Of a stretch of 64,000 bases of DNA, positions 1-8,236 are shown piece after piece (position 1 is the stretch's first letter; each line of letters opens with the position of its first letter). Under the pieces are notes generated by a model. That model saw nothing but the letters and a program-made list of their open reading frames with translations, was not told where the DNA came from and searched no databases. Both the position numbers and the translations under genes were made by a program. Location: contig OZ251568.1 in assembly GCA_965243525.1 (NCBI GenBank), forward strand, positions 1,612,001 to 1,676,000, in the 5' to 3' direction. This DNA comes from WTKD01 sp965243525 (GTDB lineage: Bacteria; Spirochaetota; Spirochaetia; WTKD01).

Positions 1-30
1 CGCAAAGCAGGATATGAGGAGACTTATTAG
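1..30 (+). CDS. 3' end of an upstream gene (partial)
   Basis: Frame 1 reads R-K-A-G-Y-E-E-T-Y and then TAG at 28-30, directly before the Shine-Dalgarno-like sequence in front of aroB. This fits the C-terminus of a gene that begins left of the window. Nine residues are too few to identify a family, and the reading frame could be fortuitous. Confidence 0.3.
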   Translation, partial: RKAGYEETY

Positions 31-68
31 CGGAGGGATTGGTGTACATTTCAAGGGGAGCGGCTTCT

Positions 69-1199
69 ATGCCACAGATACCCGAAAGAGTGAAACAAAA
101 TCAAAACCTGATACTAAAAAAACCTCAGATGCAACAAAGTCAAAAGATTAACCAAGAATTAACACTCCAGTATCCAGGATATCGGCATTGCTCTATACGT
201 TTTCATTCGGTGGATTCTGCGCTCAACGATGGCGATGTCTATCTTGTCGATAGCATCTTTCAAAAGCTCTCTATGCCGGTCAGCGAGATTCTTTCTGACA
301 AAGACGCTGATGCCATACTGTGGATTCCTGCGGGAGAATCTGCTAAGCAGTGGACAGAGGTCGAGCGCATTTTGCAGTTTTTTCACGAGCATCACCTTGT
401 TCGTGATAGCATGGTAACGATCATTGGAGGGGGGACGCTCTGTGATTTGGGTGCCTTTGCCGCAAGCATATATCTTCGTGGGGTGCGCCTTCAGCTGATC
501 CCCACAACTCTTCTTGCAATGGTGGATGCAGCGATTGGTGGAAAAACAGGGATCAACTTCAACGCCATAAAAAATATCGTGGGAACCTTCTATCCTGCAG
601 ATCTAGTCAGTATTGATATGCGGTTTCTGAATTTTCTGCAAGAAAATCAACGCAGAGAAGGGTTTGCAGAGGTAATAAAGGCGGGTTTGTTGGGGGATGC
701 AGAGCTTCTTGCCTTGTTGGAGGCACGGGCGGATGGATTGCTGACTTCCGCATCAGAAGGTTATTTAGCAGAAATTGTCTGGCGTGCCATCAAGGTCAAA
801 CATACGATTGTTGAGGAAGATTTTAAAGAAATCGGCAAGCGGGCATTTCTCAATTTAGGGCATACATTCGCGCATGCATTGGAAGCATCAACCACAGAGT
901 ATTCACATGGCCTTGCGGTGGGTTGGGGATTGCGTTGTGCCGCAGAGTTGAGCAAGCAGATTGGTTTGGCGGATTCTGATTATTGCACCCAGGTGAACTC
1001 TTTGCTTGATCGATTTGATTATCCATCGAAGGTTAGCGTTGATTTACAATCATTGGAGCATGCGATGCAGTTTGACAAAAAGCGGAACAAAAAAGAACTG
1101 CGGTTTGTATTACAATCAGCTCTTGGGCAGACTGCCTTGCATTCGGTTCCCTATGATGATCTCCACGCTGTCCTTCTTGCTCGTACGTATCGTCGCTGA
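69..1199 (+). CDS. aroB: 3-dehydroquinate synthase
   Basis: AroB converts DAHP to 3-dehydroquinate, the second step of the shikimate pathway, using NAD and a divalent metal. The 376-residue protein carries the family signatures: the NAD-binding GGGT loop near residue 120, PTTLLA near 146, GGKTG near 158, and LNLGHTF near 262. The expected metal ligands are visible as Glu in AEVIK (about 201), His in LGHTF (about 264) and His in YSHG (about 280). ATG 69 is preceded by AGGGGAG at 54-60 with good spacing. An alternative GTG at 42 behind GGAGGG (32-37) would add nine residues. The first 30 residues or so are Lys/Gln-rich and have no counterpart in the usual domain. Related sugar-phosphate cyclases cannot be fully excluded, but the motif match is typical AroB. 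Confidence 0.93.
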   Translation: MPQIPERVKQNQNLILKKPQMQQSQKINQELTLQYPGYRHCSIRFHSVDSALNDGDVYLVDSIFQKLSMPVSEILSDKDADAILWIPAGESAKQWTEVERILQFFHEHHLVRDSMVTIIGGGTLCDLGAFAASIYLRGVRLQLIPTTLLAMVDAAIGGKTGINFNAIKNIVGTFYPADLVSIDMRFLNFLQENQRREGFAEVIKAGLLGDAELLALLEARADGLLTSASEGYLAEIVWRAIKVKHTIVEEDFKEIGKRAFLNLGHTFAHALEASTTEYSHGLAVGWGLRCAAELSKQIGLADSDYCTQVNSLLDRFDYPSKVSVDLQSLEHAMQFDKKRNKKELRFVLQSALGQTALHSVPYDDLHAVLLARTYRR

Positions 1200-1354
1200 T
1201 ACCGCGATTTATACAAGATCCGTATACTAACAAAATATCTCATTCTCCCTAGCTCCGTTTTCATCTTTCTGCGATATCAATTCCGGCGAGAGAGACTATA
1301 GGAGACAGAATATGTATGCTAGACTAGACTTAACACTGTTTAGATATAGGAGTT

Positions 1355-2995
1355 ATGGACGTGCAGGAATCATTTTGTATAGGCATAGATTATGGAACTG
1401 ATAGCGTTCGTGCTGTCGCGATAAATGCAAGAACTGGCGAAGAGGTGGGACAGGCAGTATTTGCCTATCCACGATGGTCAACTGGACAATATTGTGATGC
1501 TGCTACTAATATCTTTCGACAATCTCCCCACGACTATATTGAAGGGCTTGAATACCTCATCCCGCGTCTGTTGAGTGACACCGGCATCCGCCCTGAATGG
1601 GTCAGAGGAATGGGATTTGACACCACTGGATCGACGAGCTGTCCCGTAAATAAAGAGGGAATACCCTTGGGACTTCTTGCGCAACATGCGCAGGACCCCG
1701 ATGCGCAGTTTTATCTGTGGAAGGATCACAGTGGGGTTGCAGAAGCAGAGCGGATAAACGAGCTAGCGCATAGTGGGGATTTTGAAGATTACACGAAATA
1801 TTCTGGAGGTGTGTATTCTGCTGAGTGGTATTGGACGAATATGCTCTATCTTTTTCGAAGAAATTCCCGCCTGGCAACTCATGTGTTTGCTTGGGTTGAA
1901 CACTGTGATTGGATTAGTGCACTCGTAGTCGGTGATACAAGGCCAGAACAGATTTTTCGTTCTCGTTGTGCTGCAGGGCACAAGGCGATGTGGAATGAAA
2001 ATTTTGCCTTAGGATTGCCAGACCCTGCTTTTCTCGCTGTCTTGCACCCGGATCTCCCGTCAGTGTATCGGTATACCAAAACCCATTCTGCAGATACACC
2101 GGTCGGCACCTTATGCGCCGAATGGGCTGAGAAATTACAATTGCACACCGATGTCGTGGTATCCAGCGGGATATTTGATGCACATGCAGGAGCAGTAGGA
2201 GCGGGATGCAGACCCTATGATCTGGTCCGCGTTATGGGAACAAGCACCTGTGATATTCTTGCGGCACCAAAACAAGACATCGGAAACAAGATTGTTTCAG
2301 GTATCTGTGGGCAGGTCGACGGATCGGTACTTCCAGATATGATAGGTTTTGAAGCAGGGCAATCTGCATTTGGAGATATATTTGCCTGGTTCCACCGGTT
2401 GCTCTCTTGGATGGGGCGATTTTCCATGGATACGGATCAACTCCAGAAAAACCTGCTCCCCGAACTAGAAAGAGATGCAGCACAACTTGCTCCGCAAAAA
2501 CATTTGCTTGCTATGGATTGGTTCAACGGAAGACGAACTCCTCATGCCAACCAAGCGCTTGAGAGTGGTATCATAGGATTGAATCTGAGCACAACGACTG
2601 CCATGGTATATCGAGCGCTAATCGAGGGAGCTTGTTTTGGCGCAAAACGTATCCTTGATCAGTTTGAAACATTTCATATTCCCGTGCAGCGTGTCCTTGG
2701 TGTTGGGGGGGTTGCAAAAAAAAGTGGATTATTAATGCAATGTCTTGCAGATATCCTTGAACGTGAATGCTTGTTGATAGAATCTGATCAATGTTGTGCA
2801 CGAGGAGCTGCAATTTTTGCAGCCTGTGCTGCGGGAATCTATCCTTCTGTACAAGCCGCACAAGAGGGTATGGCTAGTCGCGTGGAACAAGTCTACGTTC
2901 CGCAAGATATCCATCGCTCGGTGTATCGTGACCTCTATGCGCAGTATCAGCATTTTGGAACGTTTCTTGAGGGACTCTATAGCACCGATGGTTGA
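1355..2995 (+). CDS. araB: Ribulokinase-like FGGY carbohydrate kinase
   Basis: FGGY kinase of the AraB branch; such enzymes phosphorylate L- or D-ribulose (and other ketopentoses) with ATP. The N-terminus GIDYGTDSVRA, the PRW and QYCDA motifs and the 546-residue length (E. coli AraB is 566) all fit AraB. The second-domain signature GVGGVAKKSG lies near residue 450. AGGAG at 1348-1352 is only two bases from ATG 1355, so the in-frame GTG at 1361 is a possible alternative start. Immediately downstream are a polyol-type ABC importer and three polyol dehydrogenases, so the likely task is phosphorylating the ketopentose made by oxidising an imported pentitol such as ribitol or arabitol. No arabinose isomerase or ribulose-phosphate epimerase gene is present in the window. 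Substrate is inferred. Confidence 0.85.
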   Translation: MDVQESFCIGIDYGTDSVRAVAINARTGEEVGQAVFAYPRWSTGQYCDAATNIFRQSPHDYIEGLEYLIPRLLSDTGIRPEWVRGMGFDTTGSTSCPVNKEGIPLGLLAQHAQDPDAQFYLWKDHSGVAEAERINELAHSGDFEDYTKYSGGVYSAEWYWTNMLYLFRRNSRLATHVFAWVEHCDWISALVVGDTRPEQIFRSRCAAGHKAMWNENFALGLPDPAFLAVLHPDLPSVYRYTKTHSADTPVGTLCAEWAEKLQLHTDVVVSSGIFDAHAGAVGAGCRPYDLVRVMGTSTCDILAAPKQDIGNKIVSGICGQVDGSVLPDMIGFEAGQSAFGDIFAWFHRLLSWMGRFSMDTDQLQKNLLPELERDAAQLAPQKHLLAMDWFNGRRTPHANQALESGIIGLNLSTTTAMVYRALIEGACFGAKRILDQFETFHIPVQRVLGVGGVAKKSGLLMQCLADILERECLLIESDQCCARGAAIFAACAAGIYPSVQAAQEGMASRVEQVYVPQDIHRSVYRDLYAQYQHFGTFLEGLYSTDG

Positions 2996-3052
2996 TAATT
3001 TCTGCTACCATGCAGCGAATTGCCGGCACAAAAATTAAAATCATCGTGTTTC

Positions 3053-3081
3053 TTGACCTTTTATGGCATATAGGTGATACT
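3053..3081 (+). promoter_or_regulatory. Sigma-70-type promoter of the polyol operon
   Basis: TTGACC at 3053-3058 and GATACT at 3076-3081 are separated by exactly 17 bases and lie upstream of the binding-protein gene. The predicted transcript starts about 80 bases before the ATG. A TATAAT at 3081-3086 overlaps this -10 but has no well-spaced -35. Confidence 0.55.
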
Positions 3082-3118
3082 ATAATTAAAAGTTGTTATA
3101 GTGCGGTTGTTGTAGTTG

Positions 3119-3132
3119 TGTAATCGATTACA
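3119..3132. promoter_or_regulatory. LacI-family operator
   Basis: TGTAATCGATTACA is a perfect 14-base palindrome with a central CG, the arrangement of LacI/GalR-family operators and cre sites. It sits just downstream of the predicted transcription start of the polyol transport operon, where a bound repressor would block elongation. No LacI-type regulator is encoded in this window, so the regulator must be elsewhere. Confidence 0.65.
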
Positions 3133-3169
3133 ATACTGCAGATAAAATAAAAATCTAGGAGGATAATAG

Positions 3170-4507
3170 ATGAAGCAATTTTTTACAATTGGAATGCTTT
3201 TTCTGATTGCTGCATTGAGTTTTGCAGCAGGACAAGATGAGGCAACGGAATTAGTTATCGCAACGGTTAACAATCCGGATATGGTAACAATGGAGGAACT
3301 TTCTGCTCAGTTTACCGAGGAGACTGGAATTTCACTACGTTTTGTGGTATTACCTGAGAACGAGCTTCGTCAAAAGGTAACCGAAGATGTCGCACTTGGT
3401 GCAGGGCAATATGATATCGTAACTATCGGCACCTATGATACCCCTTTCTGGGCGGCAAATGGATGGATCGCTTCGTTGGAGCCATATTTCGATGGTATGT
3501 CAGCTGATGCTTTGTCAAATTACGACAGAGATGATTTTCTGCCTCCCATCGTAAGCGCACTTTCTTTGGACGGTGATCAATATGCTATCCCGTTTTATGC
3601 TGAAAGTAGCATGGTATTCTATCGCAAGGACTTGTTCGAAGCAAATGGTATAGTCATGCCAGAAGAACCAACTTGGGAGCAGATTTACCAGTATGCAAGT
3701 CAAATTCATGACCCAGACAACAACCTCTATGGAATTACCCTTCGTGGTTTGCCAGGATGGGGACAGAACATGGCGGTTTTTGGAACGGTCCTGAACGCAT
3801 TTGGCGCTCGATGGTTCGACGAAAAATGGCATCCTCAGTTTGATAGCCCTGAAATGCGCGATGCATTTGAGTTTTTCAAGAAGATCATCACCGATGCAGG
3901 TGAGCCTGGACCAACATCTGTAGGGTTTACCGAGGCATTGGCATTGATGTCCAGCGGTCGTTCAGCAATGTGGTATGACGCAACAGTTGCAGCTGGTTTT
4001 CTTGAGGGAAAAGACTCAAAGGTAAACGGCAAGATTGATTATGCACGTGCACCAAGCATGAAAAAGGGCAACACTGGTTGGCTCTGGGCGTGGTCGCTTG
4101 CTATTGAAGGCGCATCAAAGAACAAAGAGGCAGCCTTTCGCTTCTTGACTTGGGCAACCAGCAAGGAATACATCAAGCTCGTCGGTGAGACACTTGGATG
4201 GCAGCAAGCTCCTCCGGGAACAAGGATTTCAACCTATGAAAATCCAGCATACCAGGCAGCTGCTCCATTTGCAGAGATGACTCTTGATTCAATCAGAGCC
4301 GCTGACTACGATACACCAACGGTTGATCCAGTCCCTTATAAGGGTGTTCAGTATGTTTCGATACCAGAATTTCAAGGTCTCGGTGAGCGTGTTGGACAAG
4401 AACTAGCAGCTTATCTTTCAGGACAAAAAGATCTTGATTCAGTACTTGAGGCAGCACAACAAGCAGCCCTTGAAGTATCAAAATCTGGTGGTTATTATCA
4501 AGAATAA
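3170..4507 (+). CDS. Polyol/sugar ABC transporter substrate-binding protein
   Basis: Family-1 extracellular solute-binding protein (MalE/SmoE-like), 445 residues. It has a signal peptide of about 20 residues ending in SFAAG with no lipobox cysteine, so it is probably periplasmic and soluble. The mature part shows the usual two-lobed layout, with FTEETGISLRF near the N-terminus and a PFYAESSMVFYRKDLFE hinge region. ATG 3170 has AGGAGG at 3157-3162. It heads the transcript controlled by the 3119-3132 operator and is followed by two permease genes and dehydrogenases acting on polyols. The neighbours suggest a pentitol or hexitol ligand, as in the SmoEFG/MtlEFG systems. A hairpin follows the gene and may keep its mRNA more abundant than that of the permeases. 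Confidence 0.85.
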   Translation: MKQFFTIGMLFLIAALSFAAGQDEATELVIATVNNPDMVTMEELSAQFTEETGISLRFVVLPENELRQKVTEDVALGAGQYDIVTIGTYDTPFWAANGWIASLEPYFDGMSADALSNYDRDDFLPPIVSALSLDGDQYAIPFYAESSMVFYRKDLFEANGIVMPEEPTWEQIYQYASQIHDPDNNLYGITLRGLPGWGQNMAVFGTVLNAFGARWFDEKWHPQFDSPEMRDAFEFFKKIITDAGEPGPTSVGFTEALALMSSGRSAMWYDATVAAGFLEGKDSKVNGKIDYARAPSMKKGNTGWLWAWSLAIEGASKNKEAAFRFLTWATSKEYIKLVGETLGWQQAPPGTRISTYENPAYQAAAPFAEMTLDSIRAADYDTPTVDPVPYKGVQYVSIPEFQGLGERVGQELAAYLSGQKDLDSVLEAAQQAALEVSKSGGYYQE

Positions 4508-4527
4508 CTAGTGAGTTTTAATATGTG

Positions 4528-4547
4528 GGATAGGTAAAAGCCTATCC
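4528..4547 (+). terminator. Hairpin between binding-protein and permease genes
   Basis: GGATAGG (4528-4534) pairs with CCTATCC (4541-4547) around a six-base loop. The following sequence is only moderately T-rich, so this may be a partial terminator or an mRNA stabiliser that gives more binding protein than permease. Confidence 0.45.
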
Positions 4548-4575
4548 TGCATTGTTTAATTTATGTTGGTGACTT

Positions 4576-5484
4576 ATGCAAACACAATATACTCTAAAAC
4601 TTAAAAAGCCTTCAAATACACTATCAGAGAAATTTCTTACACTTCCGGCAATTATCATGGTTGCTATAGTCACGCAGGGGCTTTTTTTAGCAACGATATT
4701 GCTGAGCTTCATACGTTGGATTGTTGTACGGCCAGATTTGGGAAGAGGTTTTGCCGGTTTCAGCAATTATCTATGGCTTTTTAATGCTCCCGAAACCTAT
4801 CAGGTTATTGGAAACACGATTGCAATGACGGGTATATCCCTTGCACTTTGTCTTGTTTTTGGCATGCTATTTGCACTCTTGCTCAATCGTTATTTTCCAC
4901 TCCGCAAACTATGCCGAACACTTATTCTGATTCCCTTTTTTATGATGGATGTGGTTGTGGGAATCATATGGAAGACATTGCTCTTGCACCCATCCTTTGG
5001 CATTTCCGGATCTCTGGCGCAGTTTCTAGGCACTGCTCCTCCAGACTTTATTGGTGAATATGCCTTTCTCACCGTTATAATGATGATTGTATGGCGGTGG
5101 ACGCCGTTTTTTGTGTTGATTCTATTGTCAGGATTACAAGGAATTAATCCAGAGATAATGGAAAGCGCAAAAATCGACGGAGCTGGTCACTTGAGAACGC
5201 TCTTTCAGATAAAAATTCCTGCAATTCGCTATCACGTTGAAGTTGCTGCGATGTTGGGGTTGATTTTTATATTGAAGGTATTTGGACTCATCCACGTTAC
5301 TACTGCAGGAGGTCCAGGATTTGTAACTACCAACCTTCCTCTGCATGTGTATAAGATTAGCCGACTCAAATGGGATGTTGGACAAGCAGCAAGTTATGCT
5401 ACCATCACGGTTATCATGACGCTTTTGGTTATTATGTTCTTGTTTAAATTTATCCGAAAACGTATTCAAAAGGCGGAGACATAA
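4576..5484 (+). CDS. ABC transporter permease (MalF type), polyol system
   Basis: Integral membrane permease of the binding-protein-dependent family (BPD_transp_1), 302 residues with about six hydrophobic helices. The cytoplasmic EAA loop that docks the ATPase is visible as ESAKIDGAG at about residue 196. It follows the binding-protein gene by 68 bases, which contain the hairpin, and the next permease begins two bases after it, so the two are surely co-expressed. MalF-type subunits pair with MalG-type ones as a heterodimer. No cognate ATPase gene lies in this operon. A shared MsmX/UgpC-type ATPase encoded elsewhere is the likely partner. Confidence 0.88.
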   Translation: MQTQYTLKLKKPSNTLSEKFLTLPAIIMVAIVTQGLFLATILLSFIRWIVVRPDLGRGFAGFSNYLWLFNAPETYQVIGNTIAMTGISLALCLVFGMLFALLLNRYFPLRKLCRTLILIPFFMMDVVVGIIWKTLLLHPSFGISGSLAQFLGTAPPDFIGEYAFLTVIMMIVWRWTPFFVLILLSGLQGINPEIMESAKIDGAGHLRTLFQIKIPAIRYHVEVAAMLGLIFILKVFGLIHVTTAGGPGFVTTNLPLHVYKISRLKWDVGQAASYATITVIMTLLVIMFLFKFIRKRIQKAET

Positions 5485-5486
5485 AC

Positions 5487-6317
5487 GTGAAACTGAGATT
5501 TACAGAAACCAAGGTAAAAAAGGTCTTAACCACAGCGTTGACCTATCTTTTAGTATTGATTTGGATTTTTCCTATCTACTATATGATCACCACCAGTTTC
5601 AAGGTGGAGGAAAACGCTGCTGTTCCCTCCTTGTTAATAGAAGAGCCGACGCTTGACAATTATAAAAACGTCCTTGATCGAAAAATAGTATCGCATATAG
5701 GTAATTCAGTTCTTATCACTGGAATATCTGTATTGCTCTGTGTGGTCATTGGCGTGCCTGCAGCGTATCGAATTGTATTCGGAAAGATGAAAAAACCGGA
5801 TAGTACCTATTTTTGGTTTGTCTCTACGCAATTGTTGCCTCCCTGTGCGGTATTGATTCCTGCCTTTTTAGCTCTGCGGAGCATGGGGTTATTGGATACC
5901 CGGGTTGGACTCATCCTTCTCTATGTAGGAATCCACACACCGCTGATCATTTGGATGGTAACTTCCTTTTTTAAGGATGTTCCCCGAGAGATATTGGAAG
6001 CAGCGAGCATCGATGGGTGCACAAAGATATACAGTTTTTTCCATATTATCGTGCCGCTCACAAAAACAGGGATTATGTCAGCATCCCTCTTGAGTTTTGT
6101 ATTCATCTGGAATGAGTTTTTCTTTGCATTAAACCTCAGCGCAGTGAATGCAAACACACTCACAGTCTATATGGCCTCGTTCATGACCCAAGAAGGATTT
6201 TTCTGGGCAAAGCTGAGTGCCATCTCCACGATCAGCATTCTCTTTCCAGTTGTATTGGGAATCATCTCGCAGAAGTATCTCGTGGCGGGACTAACGATGG
6301 GCTCAGTGAAGGGGTAA
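5487..6317 (+). CDS. ABC transporter permease (MalG type), polyol system
   Basis: Second permease of the polyol importer, 276 residues and about six helices, with the EAA loop LEAASIDGCT near residue 172 and the typical MalG C-terminus GLTMGSVKG. It starts at GTG 5487, two bases after the preceding stop, with GGCGGAG in the end of the upstream gene as ribosome site. It should form the channel with the product of 4576-5484. The gene is followed after 60 bases by a short-chain dehydrogenase, continuing the catabolic operon. Confidence 0.88.
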   Translation: MKLRFTETKVKKVLTTALTYLLVLIWIFPIYYMITTSFKVEENAAVPSLLIEEPTLDNYKNVLDRKIVSHIGNSVLITGISVLLCVVIGVPAAYRIVFGKMKKPDSTYFWFVSTQLLPPCAVLIPAFLALRSMGLLDTRVGLILLYVGIHTPLIIWMVTSFFKDVPREILEAASIDGCTKIYSFFHIIVPLTKTGIMSASLLSFVFIWNEFFFALNLSAVNANTLTVYMASFMTQEGFFWAKLSAISTISILFPVVLGIISQKYLVAGLTMGSVKG

Positions 6318-6377
6318 TCCAGAAGGAATGGCGTATCCTAGCCTCATCGATGTGAACATCTTTGCATAGGAAAAAAT

Positions 6378-7142
6378 ATGAACGATTTAACGCTTAATGC
6401 CCAAGGAAAAACAGCAATTGTGACTGGTGGTGCAAGAGGGATAGGTCGTATGGCAGTAGAAACCTTCTTGCAATCTGGCGCACATGTCCTCATTGCTGAT
6501 ATCAACGGAAAAGCGGCGACAGAAACTGCAAAAGACCTAGGTGAGCTAGGGCCGAAATGCATTGCTTGCGAGACCGATGTAACAAATCCACAAAGTGTGG
6601 AGCATATGGTTGAAACCGCACAGACAATAACCGGACGCATCGATATTCTGTTCAACAATGCAGGAATTTGTGTAAACGAAGCGGCTGAAACGATGTCTTT
6701 TGCGTCGTGGAAGCGAGTGATCGATATTAACCTGACTGGTGTTTTTCTTGTCGCCCAAGCAGTTGGGCGCGTTATGATTGCACAGCAGAAGGGAGTTATC
6801 ATCAACACTGCATCGATGTCTGCACATATTGTGAATCAACCGCAGCCACAATCCGCTTACAATACCTCCAAGGCGGGGGTGGTGCAGCTGACAAAATCTC
6901 TCGCAGTCGAATGGGCTTCCCATGGCGTGCGAGTGAATAGCATTAGTCCGGGATACATTGAAACAGAGATGACGCTGAAAGCTTCAAATGCGTGGAAATC
7001 TAGTTGGACTGATCAAAGTGTTTTGAATCGTATGGGAAGGGTGCATGAACTACGTTCTGCCCTCATATACCTTTCTAGCGATGCAAGTTCTTTCACTACT
7101 GGGGCTGATTTGCTCGTTGATGGTGCATTTACCTGTGTATAG
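6378..7142 (+). CDS. Short-chain dehydrogenase/reductase, polyol type
   Basis: Classical SDR enzyme of 254 residues. It has the NAD(P)-binding TGGARGIG near residue 17, NNAG near 95, the catalytic Ser in TASMS, and Tyr-x3-Lys as YNTSK near residue 161. The stretch between Ser and Tyr (AHIVNQPQPQ) resembles D-arabinitol 2-dehydrogenase, mannitol dehydrogenase and L-xylulose reductase members, which interconvert polyols and ketoses. An Asp at the end of the second strand (ADIN) favours NAD over NADP. Located between the polyol permeases and two zinc-type dehydrogenases, it probably oxidises the imported polyol in the cytoplasm. Exact substrate is not readable. Confidence 0.83.
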   Translation: MNDLTLNAQGKTAIVTGGARGIGRMAVETFLQSGAHVLIADINGKAATETAKDLGELGPKCIACETDVTNPQSVEHMVETAQTITGRIDILFNNAGICVNEAAETMSFASWKRVIDINLTGVFLVAQAVGRVMIAQQKGVIINTASMSAHIVNQPQPQSAYNTSKAGVVQLTKSLAVEWASHGVRVNSISPGYIETEMTLKASNAWKSSWTDQSVLNRMGRVHELRSALIYLSSDASSFTTGADLLVDGAFTCV

Positions 7143-7174
7143 AAGTATCATGCGCTGTTTTATAGGAATTTAAT

Positions 7175-8215
7175 ATGCAAGCCTTGGTATTACAAGAAAA
7201 AAACAAGATTGTTCTGGAAGATGTTTCAATTGCAGAAGAGCTAAGTCCGCATTCTGTGCGGATTGCCATACAATGTGTAGGCATTTGTGGGAGTGATATC
7301 CACTATTATCTTCATGGCAAGATAGGCTCGCACATCGTGAAAGAGCCGATGATTCTTGGACACGAGGCTTCTGGAATTGTGACAGAAACTGGTTCTGAAG
7401 TTACCCATCTTGTGCCAGGAGATAGAGTTTGTATGGAACCGGGCATTCCCGATCTGATGAGCAAGGCGTCGAAGCTAGGTATGTACAATCTTGACCCGGC
7501 TGTACGTTTTTGGGCGACTCCCCCGGTGCATGGCTGCCTTCGAGAATCGGTCATTCATCCAGCTGCCTTTGTTTTTAAGATCCCTGACCACGTCTCTTTC
7601 TCTGAGGCGGCGATGGTGGAACCCATGGCGGTAGGCATGCACGCAGCAAGAAAAGCAAACATTGGGCTTGGTGATGTTGCAGTTGTTTTGGGAGCGGGAA
7701 CAATAGGGTTGTTGACCACGATGGCTGCATTGATTGGGGGGTGTAGCAAGGTCATTGTTTCGGATGTCTTGCAGCCAAAACTCGACATAGCTGAAAAATT
7801 CGGTGCGGTGCGTGCGGTGAACATCACGAAGGAAAACCTAGAAGATGTGATCAAGACTGAAACAGATGGATGGGGAGCTGATATTGTCTTTGAAGCCTCA
7901 GGTAATCCTTCAGCGATTAATGCTGTCTTTAGTTATGTTTGTCCAGGAGGCAAGGTGGTGTTTATTGGAATGCCCACCGGAGATGCCAATTTTGATATTT
8001 CTGCTGCGCAGGCAAAAGAAGCAATAAGCATTCCAATTTTTCGATATGCACATATGTATCCTAAGACCTTGGCCTTATTGGCATCGGGAAGATTGAACGT
8101 TAAGCCATTAATTTCAAAAGTATTTCCATTTGAACAATCAGTTGAAGCGTTTGAACTTGCAGCCTCACAGCCCCCTGAATATGTTAAAATTCAGATATCA
8201 CTAGATAACAGATAG
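7175..8215 (+). CDS. Zinc-type sorbitol/xylitol dehydrogenase lacking the structural zinc site
   Basis: Medium-chain dehydrogenase of 346 residues in the sorbitol/xylitol dehydrogenase group. The catalytic zinc ligands are present: Cys in GICGSDIHY (about 38), His-Glu in LGHEASG (about 63) and Glu in MVEPM (about 149). NAD binds at VLGAGTIGLL. The four-cysteine structural-zinc loop is gone: where relatives have three closely spaced Cys the sequence reads PGIPDLMSKASK, and NLCP is replaced by NLDP. Loss of this site is known in animal sorbitol dehydrogenases, so activity is still expected. Probably oxidises a pentitol or hexitol to a ketose as part of the polyol operon. Confidence 0.85.
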   Translation: MQALVLQEKNKIVLEDVSIAEELSPHSVRIAIQCVGICGSDIHYYLHGKIGSHIVKEPMILGHEASGIVTETGSEVTHLVPGDRVCMEPGIPDLMSKASKLGMYNLDPAVRFWATPPVHGCLRESVIHPAAFVFKIPDHVSFSEAAMVEPMAVGMHAARKANIGLGDVAVVLGAGTIGLLTTMAALIGGCSKVIVSDVLQPKLDIAEKFGAVRAVNITKENLEDVIKTETDGWGADIVFEASGNPSAINAVFSYVCPGGKVVFIGMPTGDANFDISAAQAKEAISIPIFRYAHMYPKTLALLASGRLNVKPLISKVFPFEQSVEAFELAASQPPEYVKIQISLDNR

Positions 8216-8236
8216 TTTGTAAAGGAGAAATGTATC

